Assembly (NCBI GenBank): GCA_030684815.1
Contig: JAUXXQ010000128.1
Span: forward strand, 1-64,000
DNA length: 64,000 nt
DNA from: Methylobacter sp.
Lineage (GTDB): Bacteria > Pseudomonadota > Gammaproteobacteria > Methylococcales > Methylomonadaceae
Direction of reading: 5' to 3'
In this document: positions 19,601 to 29,407 of the stretch, piece after piece
Layout of the letters: every line of letters begins with the position of its first letter
Numbering within the stretch: the first letter of the stretch is position 1
Notes under the pieces: model-generated
The model's database searches: none
Seen by the model: only the letters and a program-made list of their open reading frames with translations
Told to the model about the DNA's origin: nothing
Made by a program: the position numbers and the translations under genes

Positions 19601-20509
19601 TTATCGTGACCGTTTGCACAACAAAAATTCCAGCAGCGCCTTTTGCGCATGCAGGCGATTTTCCGCTTCATCAAAAATGACGCTTTGGCCGCCGTCTATC
19701 ACCTCGGCACTGACTTCTTCACCGCGATGGGCAGGTAAACAGTGCATAAACAGCGCATCGTCATGTGCCGCATTCATCACCTCGGCATTGACCTGATAAT
19801 CCTTAAAGGCGATTTCGCGCTGATTTTGCTCTTCTTCCTGCCCCATGCTGGCCCAGACATCGGTGACGATTAAATCCGAGTTTTGCGCAGCGGCCAGCGG
19901 GGTGTCGAAAAAGCGCACGCAATCACCGGCGGCTTCGACAAATTCCGGCAGCGGCAAATAACCCTGCGGACTGGCAATGTTCAACACGAAACCCAGACGC
20001 ATGGCGGCATGGATATAGGAATGGCACATATTGTTGCCGTCGCCGACCCAGGTCACTGTTTTGCCTTTAATGTCACCGCGATGTTCAAAATAAGTCTGCA
20101 TATCGGCGAGCAATTGGCAGGGATGCTGCAAATCAGTCAGGCCGTTAATCACCGGCACGCTGGAATGTTGCGCGAACGTGGTGACAGTGTCGTGTTTATC
20201 GGTTCTGAGCATGATGCAATCGACCATGCTGGAAATGACCCGGGCGCTATCTTGCAACGGTTCGCCGCGCCCTAATTGCGTGTCCCTTGGCGACAAAAAC
20301 AAGGCGCTGCCGCCAAAGTGGCTCATGCCGGATTCAAATGAAATGCGGGTGCGCGTCGATGATTTTTCAAAAATCATCGCCAACACTTGGCCTTTTAACG
20401 GCTGATAATCAGGGTCGCGGTTGATTTTCAGCACGCTGGCCCGGTTGATCAAATTGCGGAATTCGTCGCTGGATAAGTCAAGCAGGCTAATGAAATGTCT
20501 AGGAGTCAT
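19601..20509 (-). CDS. argF: Ornithine carbamoyltransferase ArgF
   Basis: ArgF makes citrulline from ornithine and carbamoyl phosphate in arginine biosynthesis. The family motifs are intact: carbamoyl-phosphate loop SSTRTRIS near the start, [10 protein letters not shown] in the middle, and the ornithine/catalytic motif [10 protein letters not shown] near the C-terminus. I start it at ATG 20509 ([13 protein letters not shown]); four codons upstream is a TTG that could also serve. It lies 64 bases downstream of argD, so argD-argF form an arginine operon. Confidence 0.95.
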   Translation of the reverse strand: MTPRHFISLLDLSSDEFRNLINRASVLKINRDPDYQPLKGQVLAMIFEKSSTRTRISFESGMSHFGGSALFLSPRDTQLGRGEPLQDSARVISSMVDCIMLRTDKHDTVTTFAQHSSVPVINGLTDLQHPCQLLADMQTYFEHRGDIKGKTVTWVGDGNNMCHSYIHAAMRLGFVLNIASPQGYLPLPEFVEAAGDCVRFFDTPLAAAQNSDLIVTDVWASMGQEEEQNQREIAFKDYQVNAEVMNAAHDDALFMHCLPAHRGEEVSAEVIDGGQSVIFDEAENRLHAQKALLEFLLCKRSR

Positions 20510-20572
20510 GGAAAAATTCAAGGCTAATATAAAGTGAAAGGCTCAAGGCTTAAAGGCAAAAGGGACATTAAT

Positions 20573-21748
20573 CTACCTTGAACCTTTCGCCTCAATAAGC
20601 GTCGATAAAGTCTCTACAAGCTGAGTGATTTGTTGGCTGTTAATAATTAACGGCGGTAACAAACGAATGGTTTTTTCAGCGGTGACATTAATCAACAAAT
20701 TATGTTGTAACGCCGCCGCGACTAATTCAGCACAAGGACTATCCAGCTCAATACCTATCATCAAGCCTTTGTGGCGAATATCAATAACGTGCGCATTGCC
20801 GCCTAAGCGTTGTTTAAACGCCGCACAAATCGCATCGCCTTTTTGCGCCGCCTGTTCAACCAGATTTTCAGTATCCAACGTCGCCAATACCGCCAACGCC
20901 GCGCTGCACGCCAGCGGATTGCCGCCAAAAGTGGAGCCGTGATTACCGGCGGTCAAAATACCGGCCGCTTTACCACGAGCCATACAGGCGCCAATGGGGA
21001 CGCCGTTGCCCAAAGCCTTAGCCAGCGTACACACATCAGGCACGATGCCGTTGTGCTGAAAAGCCAAAAACTTGCCGGTACGACCGATGCCGGTTTGGAT
21101 TTCATCCAGCATCATCAATAGCTTGTGTTGGTCGCACACACTACGCACTTGATTCAGATAATCGGCGGCAGGAATATTGACGCCGCCCTCGCCCTGTATC
21201 GGTTCAAGCAACACAGCAACGACATTGCTATGCTGCAAAATCGCCTGTTCGATAGCGCTTACATCGTTGTAAGGCACGCGGATAAAGCCTTCAACCAGCG
21301 GCGCAAAGCCTTGCTGGATTTTGGCATTGCCGGTCGCGCTCAATGTTGCCAAGGTGCGGCCATGAAAACTTTTTTCCATGACGATAATCGCCGGGTTTTC
21401 TATGCCTTGCCCGTGGCCGTATTTACGCGCCAATTTAATTGCCGCTTCATTGGCTTCCGCACCGGAATTGCAAAAAAACACATTGTCCATGCCGCTTTTT
21501 TCGGTCAAGCGATCGGCCAGCTGTTCCTGAACCGCGATGCCGTACAGGTTTGAGGTATGCAGCAGTTTTTCGCTTTGCTTACAGATGGCCTGATGCACCG
21601 CCGGGTGCGCATGCCCCAGGTTGCACACGGCGATACCGGCCAGGGCGTCCAAGTAGCGGTTATTGTTGTCATCAAACAACCAGGCGCCCTCGCCCCGTTC
21701 AAAGGTAATGGGCATACGGCCGTAGGTTGGCATAATGTGGCTCGTCAT
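20573..21748 (-). CDS. argD: Acetylornithine aminotransferase ArgD
   Basis: This is a class-III PLP aminotransferase of 391 residues that converts N-acetylglutamate semialdehyde to N-acetylornithine (and can act in lysine synthesis). It shows the PLP-phosphate motif CNSGAEANEAA, the MLDEIQTGIGRTG segment with the cofactor Asp, and the Schiff-base lysine in TLAKALGNGVPIGA. It is upstream of argF in the same orientation; hemF lies further upstream, separated by a large hairpin repeat. Confidence 0.95.
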   Translation of the reverse strand: MTSHIMPTYGRMPITFERGEGAWLFDDNNNRYLDALAGIAVCNLGHAHPAVHQAICKQSEKLLHTSNLYGIAVQEQLADRLTEKSGMDNVFFCNSGAEANEAAIKLARKYGHGQGIENPAIIVMEKSFHGRTLATLSATGNAKIQQGFAPLVEGFIRVPYNDVSAIEQAILQHSNVVAVLLEPIQGEGGVNIPAADYLNQVRSVCDQHKLLMMLDEIQTGIGRTGKFLAFQHNGIVPDVCTLAKALGNGVPIGACMARGKAAGILTAGNHGSTFGGNPLACSAALAVLATLDTENLVEQAAQKGDAICAAFKQRLGGNAHVIDIRHKGLMIGIELDSPCAELVAAALQHNLLINVTAEKTIRLLPPLIINSQQITQLVETLSTLIEAKGSR

Positions 21749-21863
21749 TGCGTTTATTTTATCTGTTTAAAATAGACAGGCCGCATACTGCCGCCCGTTA
21801 AAAAAATGCTCGATTATAAGTTTCAATCTAATAGCAGGCAAGCCTAAAAAAAGTTGCCGCATC

Positions 21864-21926
21864 GTGGGAGCGGCCACTTGGCCGCGAACAATCGCGCACT
21901 ATTCGCGGCCGGGTGGCCGCTCCCAC
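21864..21926. repeat. REP-like long hairpin between hemF and argD
   Basis: GTGGGAGCGGCCACTTGGCC pairs with the complementary GGCCGGGTGGCCGCTCCCAC to the right, with an inner stem CGCGAA/TTCGCG, making a ~60-bp hairpin. A degenerate relative occurs near 25125. It lies after hemF and before argD, where it could stabilise or separate the transcripts. Confidence 0.7.
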
Positions 21927-21969
21927 AAATTATGTATAACGATGGGCGTCGCCCCATTGTGCATTCTTT

Positions 21970-22887
<918 letters not shown>

Positions 22888-23022
22888 TTATCTTTTAAAT
22901 GTCGGTTTAGGGCGGCAATAATATCACCCCTTTAAGACAAAACCTCAACGCGGTTTTTTAAGCGCTGCCGGGTGGGATTTAGGTAGAATGGTGTTTTCAT
23001 CAAGCCACGGGAGTAACTAAAA

Positions 23023-23541
23023 ATGGCAGCAACAAAAAAATCAGAAAATGTTCCAAAAAACATGCAGGAAAAATACGCAGCCATTGTCGAAATAACCGAC
23101 AATTTTGCTAAGGAAAATTTAGACAAGGAATATGCACAAACCATACGTTACGCAGTGGCCGCATTAGCCAGAAAACGACCTTCCCCACTTGAGACAGGAA
23201 AAGCAATGACTTGGGCCAGCGGGGTAACTCATGCTATTGGCATGGTCAATTTTTTATCTGATAAAAGCCAAACGCCACACCTGCGTAACGCCGATTTATG
23301 TAAAAAATTCGGCGTCTCTGAAAGCGCAGTACAGGCAAAATCAAAAATCATCCGCGATATGCTCGGCATGGGGCAAATGGATCCTACTTGGACTTTGCCC
23401 AGCAAATTACAAGACAACCCAATGGCTTGGATGTTAATGGTCAACGGCATGATCGTAGACATTCGCTACGCGGACAGAGAGCTACAAGAAATAGCCTTTG
23501 ACAAAGGCTTAATCCCTTACATACCCAGTGATAGAAACTAA
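23023..23541 (+). CDS. DUF6398 domain protein
   Basis: The 172-residue soluble protein has the DUF6398 pattern: a helical start (EKYAAIVEITDNFAKENLDKEY), then ALARKRPSPLETGKAMTWASGVTHAIG split over two helices, and a C-terminal segment LCKKFGVSESAVQAKSKIIRD that reads like a helix-turn-helix. Function is unknown. GGGAG lies ten bases before the ATG. The cupin gene follows 11 bases later, so the two may be cotranscribed. Confidence 0.75.
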   Translation: MAATKKSENVPKNMQEKYAAIVEITDNFAKENLDKEYAQTIRYAVAALARKRPSPLETGKAMTWASGVTHAIGMVNFLSDKSQTPHLRNADLCKKFGVSESAVQAKSKIIRDMLGMGQMDPTWTLPSKLQDNPMAWMLMVNGMIVDIRYADRELQEIAFDKGLIPYIPSDRN

Positions 23542-23552
23542 AGAGGCCATCA

Positions 23553-23939
23553 ATGTTTAAAATATCATCAACAAAAGCCCTACCAGTGGTGCTTATCGCG
23601 TTATTGCTTAGTCCACTAGCACCGGTTGCTGCCCAAGAAAAAACCGGCATGAATAGAGCCGTACTGTTAGAAAAAGAACTGCAACTGCCCAGCCCCAATA
23701 TAGACGCCAAAGTCATACGCGTTACTTTTCCGTTTGGCTTTAAAACACCGTGGCACACCCACGAAGGGCCAGGGCCGCGTTATGTGGTCAAGGGGCAGTT
23801 GAAAGTCGTCGAAGGCGGCAAAGAGAACACCTATGCTGCCGGTGATGTTTTCTGGGAAACCGGCGCACTGATGTCGGTCGAAAATGTCGGTGATGCCGAG
23901 GCGGAACTGATTATTTTTGAATTGGCGCCGGTCAAGTAA
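23553..23939 (+). CDS. Exported cupin-domain protein
   Basis: This 128-residue protein has a signal peptide (about 1-27, ending VAAQ) and a single cupin barrel. Cupin motif 1 is seen as TPWHTHEGPGPRYVVKG and motif 2 around AAGDVFWETGALMSVENVG. The histidine pair in motif 1 could bind a metal, but the second-motif histidine is replaced. The ligand or reaction is unknown. It lies close behind the DUF6398 gene. Confidence 0.8.
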   Translation: MFKISSTKALPVVLIALLLSPLAPVAAQEKTGMNRAVLLEKELQLPSPNIDAKVIRVTFPFGFKTPWHTHEGPGPRYVVKGQLKVVEGGKENTYAAGDVFWETGALMSVENVGDAEAELIIFELAPVK

Positions 23940-23973
23940 ATGACCCAATTTGTGATCACCCCGATTTAACTAA

Positions 23974-24870
23974 ATGCGCATTTATCTAGCCTACCTCAGC
24001 ATTGTTTTACTGTGGGCGACCACACCGCTGGCGATTAAATGGAGTGTTAAAGACTTCAGTTTTTTGTTCAGCGTAACTTTGCGCATGGCCATTGGTTTGA
24101 CCTGTATCCTAGTGATATTGGCGCTGTCGAGGCAACGCCTGCCCTGGCATAGTAAAGCCCGTCAAACTTATCTGGCGGTGTCCGTACAAATTTACGCCTC
24201 CATGCTGGTCATTTATTGGGCGGCACAATTTATCCCTTCCGGCTGGATTTCGGTGATATTTGGACTATTGCCGCTCATGACAGCGCTCTTAGGCGCAATC
24301 TGGTTGCGGGAAAACAACCTGACACTGGGCAAGCTGTTGGCCTACACATTGGGCATCGGCGGCTTATGGACTTTGTTCGGTTCGGCCTTGCAAATGGGCT
24401 ATGAAGCGGCGCTGGGAATTATCGGCGCGCTAACATCAACCTTGTTACATGCCGCCAGCTCGATTTGGATCAAACGCATCAATGCCGAAGTACCGGCTTT
24501 AGCTCAGGTAAGCGGCGGCCTGCTGCTGTCGATGCCACTGTATCTGGCGACTTGGGCGATAGTTGACGGCCAGTGGCCTAGCGAAATTCCGCTGTTAGCG
24601 TTGGCCTCAACCGTCTATTTAGGCGTCATCGCCACAACGCTGGGTTTTATACTTTATTACTACCTGCTGCTCCATCAAAGCGCCAACAAAGTCGCCTTGG
24701 TGACCCTGGCCTCACCGGTCATTGCCTTGTTCTTGGGTCATGCAGTCAATCAGGAACCCTTGACCCTGAAAATAGCCACCGGCACCGCGCTGATCATCGG
24801 CGCGTTAATGGTGCATGCGTTTTTTGACTGGCTAAAGCAAAAAAAGCAAGTAACTACTCAGCGAAAATAG
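23974..24870 (+). CDS. EamA/DMT-family inner-membrane transporter
   Basis: The 298-residue protein has ten hydrophobic helices in two EamA repeats (first about 1-135, second about 145-285), the drug/metabolite transporter fold. Recognisable family features are LWATTPLAIKWSV at the start of repeat 1 and VYLGVIATTLGFILYYYLL in repeat 2. The substrate cannot be deduced. The last six codons and the stop (VTTQRK*) are supplied by the TAACTACTCAG end of a dispersed repeat inserted at 24851, so the natural C-terminus may have been replaced. Confidence 0.88.
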   Translation: MRIYLAYLSIVLLWATTPLAIKWSVKDFSFLFSVTLRMAIGLTCILVILALSRQRLPWHSKARQTYLAVSVQIYASMLVIYWAAQFIPSGWISVIFGLLPLMTALLGAIWLRENNLTLGKLLAYTLGIGGLWTLFGSALQMGYEAALGIIGALTSTLLHAASSIWIKRINAEVPALAQVSGGLLLSMPLYLATWAIVDGQWPSEIPLLALASTVYLGVIATTLGFILYYYLLLHQSANKVALVTLASPVIALFLGHAVNQEPLTLKIATGTALIIGALMVHAFFDWLKQKKQVTTQRK

Positions 24871-24945
24871 AACACGGATGATACTGATGAAACGGATAAT
24901 CACTGATTAAAAGCACAGCATATTTTAAAATATGCCGTGTAAATC
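24851..24945. repeat. Family-D repeat truncating the transporter gene end
   Basis: The unit starts TAACTACTCAGCGAAAATAG, identical in its first 14 bases to the left end of the repeat at 3697, and continues with CACGGATGATACTGATGAAA and AAACGGATAATCACTGAT. Its right terminal repeat is missing. The first bases provide the stop codon of the preceding gene. Confidence 0.65.
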
Positions 24946-25154
24946 CGTCTTAGGCTATTTCCGGGAAATATAGATACCGCAATTATTCCCTCGTTCCCAC
25001 GCGCCGCGCACCCGAGGGCATAAATGGGAATGCAGTCCCGGCGCGCCGCGCCGAGTAACTTGCGGATTTTGCGTTGTCACTACATCCTGGATTCGCGGCA
25101 CGCTCATCGTTATACATAAGTTGTGGGAGCGGCGCGTGAGAACGAGACAACGGT

Positions 25155-26414
25155 TTAGCTGGCTTTATTAGGCTGATGAACGCTATGCTGCAACCACGCC
25201 AGCACACCTGCCCCGGCAACATGGCCGCTGGCAAAACAGGCCGTCAACAAATAGCCGCCGGTCGGCGCTTCCCAATCCAACATTTCACCGGCGCAAAATA
25301 CTCCCGGCATGGCGCGCAGCATTAAGTGTTGATCCAGCGCCTCAAAACTAACCCCGCCCGCCGTACTGATAGCTTCATCAATCGGCCTTGCCGCCAGCAG
25401 TTTAAGCGGCAAGGCCTTGATAGCCGCAGCAAGGCGCGCCGGATCATCAAAATCCGCCTTCGCCAAAACTTCCCGCAGCAACGCCGCTTTAATGCCTTCA
25501 ATGCCGACACGCTTACGCAAATGATTTGCCATCGTCAGCTTGCCGCGCGGCTTGGACAATCTCTTAAACAAAAACGCCTGGTCTTTGCCGGGCGCAAGAT
25601 CGAGATAAAGCCACGCCGACCCGCTTGCCGCAATATGATCGCGCAACATCGCCGAGAGCTTATAAATCAAACTGCCCTCAACCCCGTCAGCAGTCACCAA
25701 CAGCTCGCCGCGCTGGCAAAACCCATCACCCGCCGAGCCGCCAAAAGACGCCACCACTGACTTCAACGGTTGCCCGGCAAAACGGCTACGAAAAAAGTCG
25801 CTCCAAGCAACATCAAAACCGCAATTTGACGGCTGTAGCAGCGCCACCGAAACGCCCAGCTCTACCAGCAACGGCAACCATGCGCCGGTAGAACCCAGCC
25901 GCGCCCAACTGCCGCCGCCTAAAGCCAGCACCACGGCATCAGCATTGACGGTTTTTTCCCCATCCGGCATTAAAAAACGCAGACCGCCCGTCTCCCAACC
26001 TAGCCATTGATGGCGCATATAAAAACGCACACCGTTTGCGCGCAAGCGCTGTAGCCAAGCGCGCAACAACGGCGCCGCCTTCATATCGACAGGAAACACC
26101 TTGCCTGACGACCCGACAAAGGTCTCAATCCCCAAGCCTTGCAACCATGCACGCAAAGCCTCGGGGCTAAACGCATCCAGCAGCGGCTTGATATAAGCCT
26201 GACGGGCACCGTAGCGGGACAAAAACGCTTCCATTGGCTCGGAATGGGTGATATTCATCCCGCCTTTTCCAGCCATCAAAAACTTACGACCCACCGACGG
26301 CATCGCATCATAAAGGTCGACTTTCACGCCCGCCTGACTTAACACCTCCGCCGCCATTAACCCGGCAGGGCCGCCGCCGATAATGGCAACCGTATTCCCT
26401 ATTGATTCAGGCAT
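25155..26414 (-). CDS. HI0933/TIGR03862-type FAD-dependent flavoprotein
   Basis: The 419-residue protein has an N-terminal FAD-binding Rossmann motif (VAIIGGGPAGLMAAE), the family block GRKFLMAGKGGMNITHSE, ALGGGSWARLGSTG in the middle, and a C-terminal FAD-contact region TAGGVSFEALD and GEMLDWEAPTGGYLLT. It belongs to the HI0933-like BaiN/flavoprotein group, whose substrate is generally undefined. The start at ATG 26414 is chosen because GGAGG lies nine bases upstream; an upstream ATG at 26438 would cover this ribosome-binding site. Confidence 0.88.
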   Translation of the reverse strand: MPESIGNTVAIIGGGPAGLMAAEVLSQAGVKVDLYDAMPSVGRKFLMAGKGGMNITHSEPMEAFLSRYGARQAYIKPLLDAFSPEALRAWLQGLGIETFVGSSGKVFPVDMKAAPLLRAWLQRLRANGVRFYMRHQWLGWETGGLRFLMPDGEKTVNADAVVLALGGGSWARLGSTGAWLPLLVELGVSVALLQPSNCGFDVAWSDFFRSRFAGQPLKSVVASFGGSAGDGFCQRGELLVTADGVEGSLIYKLSAMLRDHIAASGSAWLYLDLAPGKDQAFLFKRLSKPRGKLTMANHLRKRVGIEGIKAALLREVLAKADFDDPARLAAAIKALPLKLLAARPIDEAISTAGGVSFEALDQHLMLRAMPGVFCAGEMLDWEAPTGGYLLTACFASGHVAGAGVLAWLQHSVHQPNKAS

Positions 26415-26745
26415 TTCAAGCAACCTCCACACACCCATTCAAGCCAGCCGCCAGCTGATAAATTTTTCATCATTTAACCCACCCCATCTGTTTGCACAAT
26501 TACATCAGCCACTGGCTGACGGTTCAACTGAATTCTTCAAGCAACCCCATTAAAAGATTGTCACCACGAAAAGCGCGAAGCTTCATTTTTCGTGGACTCT
26601 ATTTTCCCCACTTACCTCTAACCTTATTAACCGCAGAGCAATTGCGATTCGGGCTAACAATTAAAGCCATAGCTTGTATAATTCCCGTTTTGTTTCGGCT
26701 TGACCCTCTTGCCGCACTCACTTTTTTAAAATCACAGAGAACTCT
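26415..26745. other. Divergent intergenic region upstream of ychF
   Basis: About 330 bases without a gene. A CACCACGAAAAGCGCGAAGC-type repeat sits near 26563. A perfect -10 hexamer TATAAT at 26677-26682 points towards ychF, but the -35 region is not convincing. Confidence 0.45.
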
Positions 26746-27837
26746 ATGGCGCTGTATTGTGGAATCGTTGGCTTACCCAACGTTGGAAAATCGACCTTAT
26801 TTAATGCATTAACCCGTGCGAAAATCGCCGCCGAAAATTACCCGTTTTGCACCATCGACCCCAATGTAGGCGTCGTTCCCGTGCCTGACAGCCGCATGGA
26901 CAAACTGGCGGAGATCGTAAAACCCGAGCGCATATTGCCCACAACCATTGAATTTGTCGACATTGCCGGATTAGTTGCAGGTGCATCCAAAGGCGAAGGC
27001 CTGGGTAACCAGTTTCTGGCCAACATCCGCGAAACCGATGCCATTGCCCACGTCGTGCGCTGCTTTGATGATGATAACGTCATCCATGTCGCCGGAAAAA
27101 TCGACCCTATTTCCGACATCGAAGTCATCAACACCGAATTGGCCTTAGCTGACATGGCATCGGTAGAAAAAGCCCTGCTCCGTGCCGGCAAAGCGGCCAG
27201 AACCGGCAATAAAGACGAACAGGCAAAAAAAGACGTGCTGGAAAAAGTTTTCAAGCAGCTTGATGCCGGTGAGCCCGCACGCACCTTGCCCTTAACCGCC
27301 GATGAAAAAGCCCTAATCAGAGACCTGTGCCTGATGACACTAAAACCGGCCATGTACATTGCCAATGTCCAAGACGACGGTTTCGACAACAACCCCTTGC
27401 TGGATAAAGTGCAAGCACTGGCCGACAAAGAAGGCGCCATGGTGGTTCCGATCTGCGCTGCCATCGAAGCCGAAATAGCCCAACTCGACGACGACGAAAG
27501 AAAGGAATTCCTGGATGATTTAGGCCTCGAAGAGCCCGGTTTGAACCGTGTCGTCAGAGCCGGCTACAAGCTATTAAATTTAGCGACTTATTTTACTGCA
27601 GGCGTCAAAGAAGTCAGAGCGTGGACAATTCCGGTCGGCGCCACCGCCCCGCAGGCAGCAGGCGTCATTCACAGCGATTTTGAAAAAGGTTTTATTCGCG
27701 CCGAAGTCGTCGCCTATCAGAATTTCATTGATTATAAAGGCGAACAAGGCGCCAAAGACGCCGGAAAATGGCGGCTTGAGGGTAAAGACTATATCGTTAA
27801 AGACGGCGACGTCGTGCATTTTAGATTCAACGTTTGA
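26746..27837 (+). CDS. ychF: Redox-regulated ATPase YchF (Obg family)
   Basis: YchF is an ancient OBG-family P-loop NTPase that prefers ATP and associates with ribosomes. The 363-residue sequence has the Walker [13 protein letters not shown] at about 7-18, switch region [27 protein letters not shown] (G3 region), and a G4 position reading ANVQDD instead of NKxD, which fits the ATP preference of the family. The TGS domain is at the C-terminus ([20 protein letters not shown]...[10 protein letters not shown]). It lies just upstream of the tRNA-Met gene. Confidence 0.96.
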   Translation: MALYCGIVGLPNVGKSTLFNALTRAKIAAENYPFCTIDPNVGVVPVPDSRMDKLAEIVKPERILPTTIEFVDIAGLVAGASKGEGLGNQFLANIRETDAIAHVVRCFDDDNVIHVAGKIDPISDIEVINTELALADMASVEKALLRAGKAARTGNKDEQAKKDVLEKVFKQLDAGEPARTLPLTADEKALIRDLCLMTLKPAMYIANVQDDGFDNNPLLDKVQALADKEGAMVVPICAAIEAEIAQLDDDERKEFLDDLGLEEPGLNRVVRAGYKLLNLATYFTAGVKEVRAWTIPVGATAPQAAGVIHSDFEKGFIRAEVVAYQNFIDYKGEQGAKDAGKWRLEGKDYIVKDGDVVHFRFNV

Positions 27838-27875
27838 CAAAGAGTGGAGGGATAATTATAATCCCCGCTCTTTGT
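27837..27875. terminator. Hairpin between ychF and tRNA-Met
   Basis: ACAAAGAGTGGAGG pairs with CCCCGCTCTTTGT across an AT-rich loop (GATAATTATA). There is no clear U-run after the stem, so it may be a weak terminator or an mRNA 3'-end stabiliser for ychF. Confidence 0.45.
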
Positions 27876-27890
27876 TAGACTCGATTAAAT

Positions 27891-27967
27891 GGCGATGTAG
27901 CTCAGCTGGTTAGAGCACGGGATTCATAACCCCGGGGTCGGTGGTTCAAGTCCACCTATCGCCACCA
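27891..27967 (+). tRNA. Elongator tRNA-Met (anticodon CAT)
   Basis: The 77-nt sequence folds as a full cloverleaf with encoded CCA. The acceptor stem GGCGATG pairs with TATCGCC, the D-arm contains AGCTCAGCTGGTTAGAGC, the anticodon loop TTCATAA carries CAT, and the T-loop is GGTTCAAGTCC. Similarity to known elongator tRNA-Met (GTAGCTCAG...TAGAGCA...CATAA) argues against initiator or tRNA-Ile2 identity, though a lysidine-type tRNA-Ile cannot be excluded by sequence alone. Its 3' half is the attachment site of the adjacent integrated element. Confidence 0.93.
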
Positions 27968-28006
27968 TATAAAACAAGCACTTAGGTGGAAGCCAAGTGC
28001 TTTTTT
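27919..28006 (+). repeat. attL: 88-bp direct repeat including the tRNA-Met 3' half
   Basis: From GGGATTCATAACCCC in the anticodon arm, through the tRNA 3' end and its terminator hairpin, 88 bp are repeated exactly at 35611-35698. The intact tRNA is on this side, as expected when the incoming element restores the 3' half of the gene. Confidence 0.95.
27976..28006 (+). terminator. Terminator of tRNA-Met
   Basis: AAGCACTT(A)GG pairs with CCAAGTGCTT and is followed by six Ts. The copy at 35668-35699 in attR retains the same hairpin with seven Ts. Confidence 0.85.
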
Positions 28007-28023
28007 ATGTCTGGAATTTAAAA

Positions 28024-28041
28024 TGGCGCAATTTTGGCGCA
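28024..28041. promoter_or_regulatory. Candidate integrase arm-type site, left end
   Basis: TGGCGCAATTTTGGCGCA consists of two TGGCGCA half-copies and is found perfectly again at 35479-35496 near the other end of the element, in the same orientation. Paired sites just inside both att copies are what tyrosine integrases use as arm-binding sites. Confidence 0.55.
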
Positions 28042-28223
28042 CTTTCAAAAAAACAACCGCAACACTTGCCAATAATTCAGGCATAAAAAAGCCGGTGTTA
28101 ACTGGCAAGGCTCAAGGTGGAAAATTTCCACTTCCAGACAAAAGGCATTTATTCGCTGGCGCACTATTTAAGACAGTGACCGTCCCCAAGCATCAATGCC
28201 GCGCAATACTCAAAATTACCCGG

Positions 28224-28339
28224 TTGGTACGCCCTCCCGAATAATCCGCCCTCCTGCCATTTTTTCCCGTGGTCGCCTGCTCTGTTTTGCGACACAATGA
28301 ATTAATATGCTTGTTACCGTGCCAACTCTCTACAAGCCA
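28224..28339. repeat. 116-bp direct repeat, copy 1
   Basis: Beginning TTGGTACGCCCTCCCGAATA and ending CTACAAGCCA, this block matches 28873-28988 with one mismatch that I can see. The copies are 649 bp apart. Confidence 0.9.
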
Positions 28340-28411
28340 TGTAAAACAAAGCCTGTAGCCGGGCACAGCTTTTGCTATTGGTGTTATCAATGTTTGGTTA
28401 ATAATCAGTCT

Positions 28412-28427
28412 GTGAAAATATTTTCAC
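28412..28427. promoter_or_regulatory. Perfect 16-bp palindrome GTGAAAATATTTTCAC
   Basis: This palindrome is the symmetrical form of the TGTGAAATTATTTCTACAG-like motif found upstream of and inside the 205-aa gene of the same element. It probably binds the same protein. Confidence 0.5.
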
Positions 28428-28872
28428 GCGTTACGCGTTACGAAAATTGCAGACACAAAAAAACCGGCATTAACCGGCTTGATTGTTGTAACTGTTTTCT
28501 CAAGTGCCGCCAGATTTCAACCAAGGGGATTTTTCCTAGGTCGGAATATAAAGATGTTCTCGTTATTCCTAGAGCTTAATCGCCAGCGCCCCAAGCCCAC
28601 GCATTAATCCTTGCTGTAATCTTGCCGTAATCTTGCCGTTCGTTTGCGCCGGGTGCGCGTGGGTGATGATATTTAAAAAGCCGGAATCACGGCTTTATAC
28701 CGAGTTTTGCCGGGTGCGCGTGGGTGATGATGTTGATTTTTATAGACTCCTAAGAGTTCAGGAGTCTATTTAGCGCCGCGTTGTCGGTGGGGTGAGGGAG
28801 AATTGCCCCTTACCTATTTTTGCATTCGTCCACCGGCTGAATATTGCAGCCAGTACCGCCAAAATTGCCCGC

Positions 28873-28988
28873 TTGGTACGCCCTCCCGAATAATCCGCCC
28901 TCCTGCCATTTTTTCCCGTGGTCGCCTGCTCTGTTTTGCGACACAATGAATTAATATGCTTGTTACCGTGCCAACTATCTACAAGCCA
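28873..28988. repeat. 116-bp direct repeat, copy 2
   Basis: Second copy of the block at 28224-28339; the sequences diverge immediately after CAAGCCA, so the repeat edge is sharp. Confidence 0.9.
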
Positions 28989-29240
28989 CGCTTTATAAGG
29001 TATTCAGACAGGCACGATGCTTGCAATAGGCGCTGTCAATATTTGGTGAATAATCGACGGGTGGGGGTTTGGGCATAATGCCGCACAGTGCGGTTTTTTC
29101 ATGGTGTAAATTTCCACCATCTTATTCTTGCCACATCACGCGGCTTTCGGCGGCATCTCAAACCGCCAGCGGCTCAAGCGCCAGCCACAAAAAAGCCGAT
29201 ACGATGACCGGCTGATATTTCGTAACACATAACCTGAAAA

Positions 29241-29342
29241 GTTAAGTTTTGTTAAGTTTTGCAAAACTCTAGGTTTTACTAGGTTTTGCAAAAACCCAAG
29301 TTTTCCCTAGTTTTACCTAGTTGAAGTTTAATGAGGTTTTTC
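29241..29342. repeat. AT-rich iteron-like block
   Basis: GTTAAGTTTT occurs twice in tandem, followed by GCAAAACTCTAGGTTTTACT, AGGTTTTGCAAAAACC and several CTAGTTTT/CCTAGTT variants. Repeated short motifs in AT-rich DNA next to a replication-type gene set suggest an origin, but no single consensus is perfect. Confidence 0.4.
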
Positions 29343-29407
29343 CCTGACTGTAGGGTTTTGTAGGTTCAAAAATACTACCTTTTACTATATCTAGTGGTTT
29401 TTCTTAT

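Larger units (their letters stand above)
28007..29407. other. Gene-free, repeat-rich left end of the element (candidate replication origin region)
   Basis: I see no credible gene in 1.4 kb. It contains a 116-bp direct repeat pair, a perfect 16-bp palindrome, two copies of GCCGGGTGCGCGTGGGTGAT around 28665 and 28708, GTGGAAAATTTCCAC-like short palindromes, and an AT-rich block of TAGGTTTT/AAGTTTTGCAAAACT motifs at 29241-29342. In P4-type satellites the origin and the replication-control repeats occupy gene-free DNA with this kind of organisation. The function here is inferred. Confidence 0.5.

Noticed and set aside
26838-27464. 208-codon open frame antisense to ychF
   Set aside because: ychF is certain from its motifs; this is an antisense frame without features.
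28023-28579. Two short plus-strand frames (73 and 90 codons) in the left end of the element
   Set aside because: Their sequence overlaps the att-flank similarity and the 116-bp repeat, composition is not protein-like, and no ribosome-binding site is seen.
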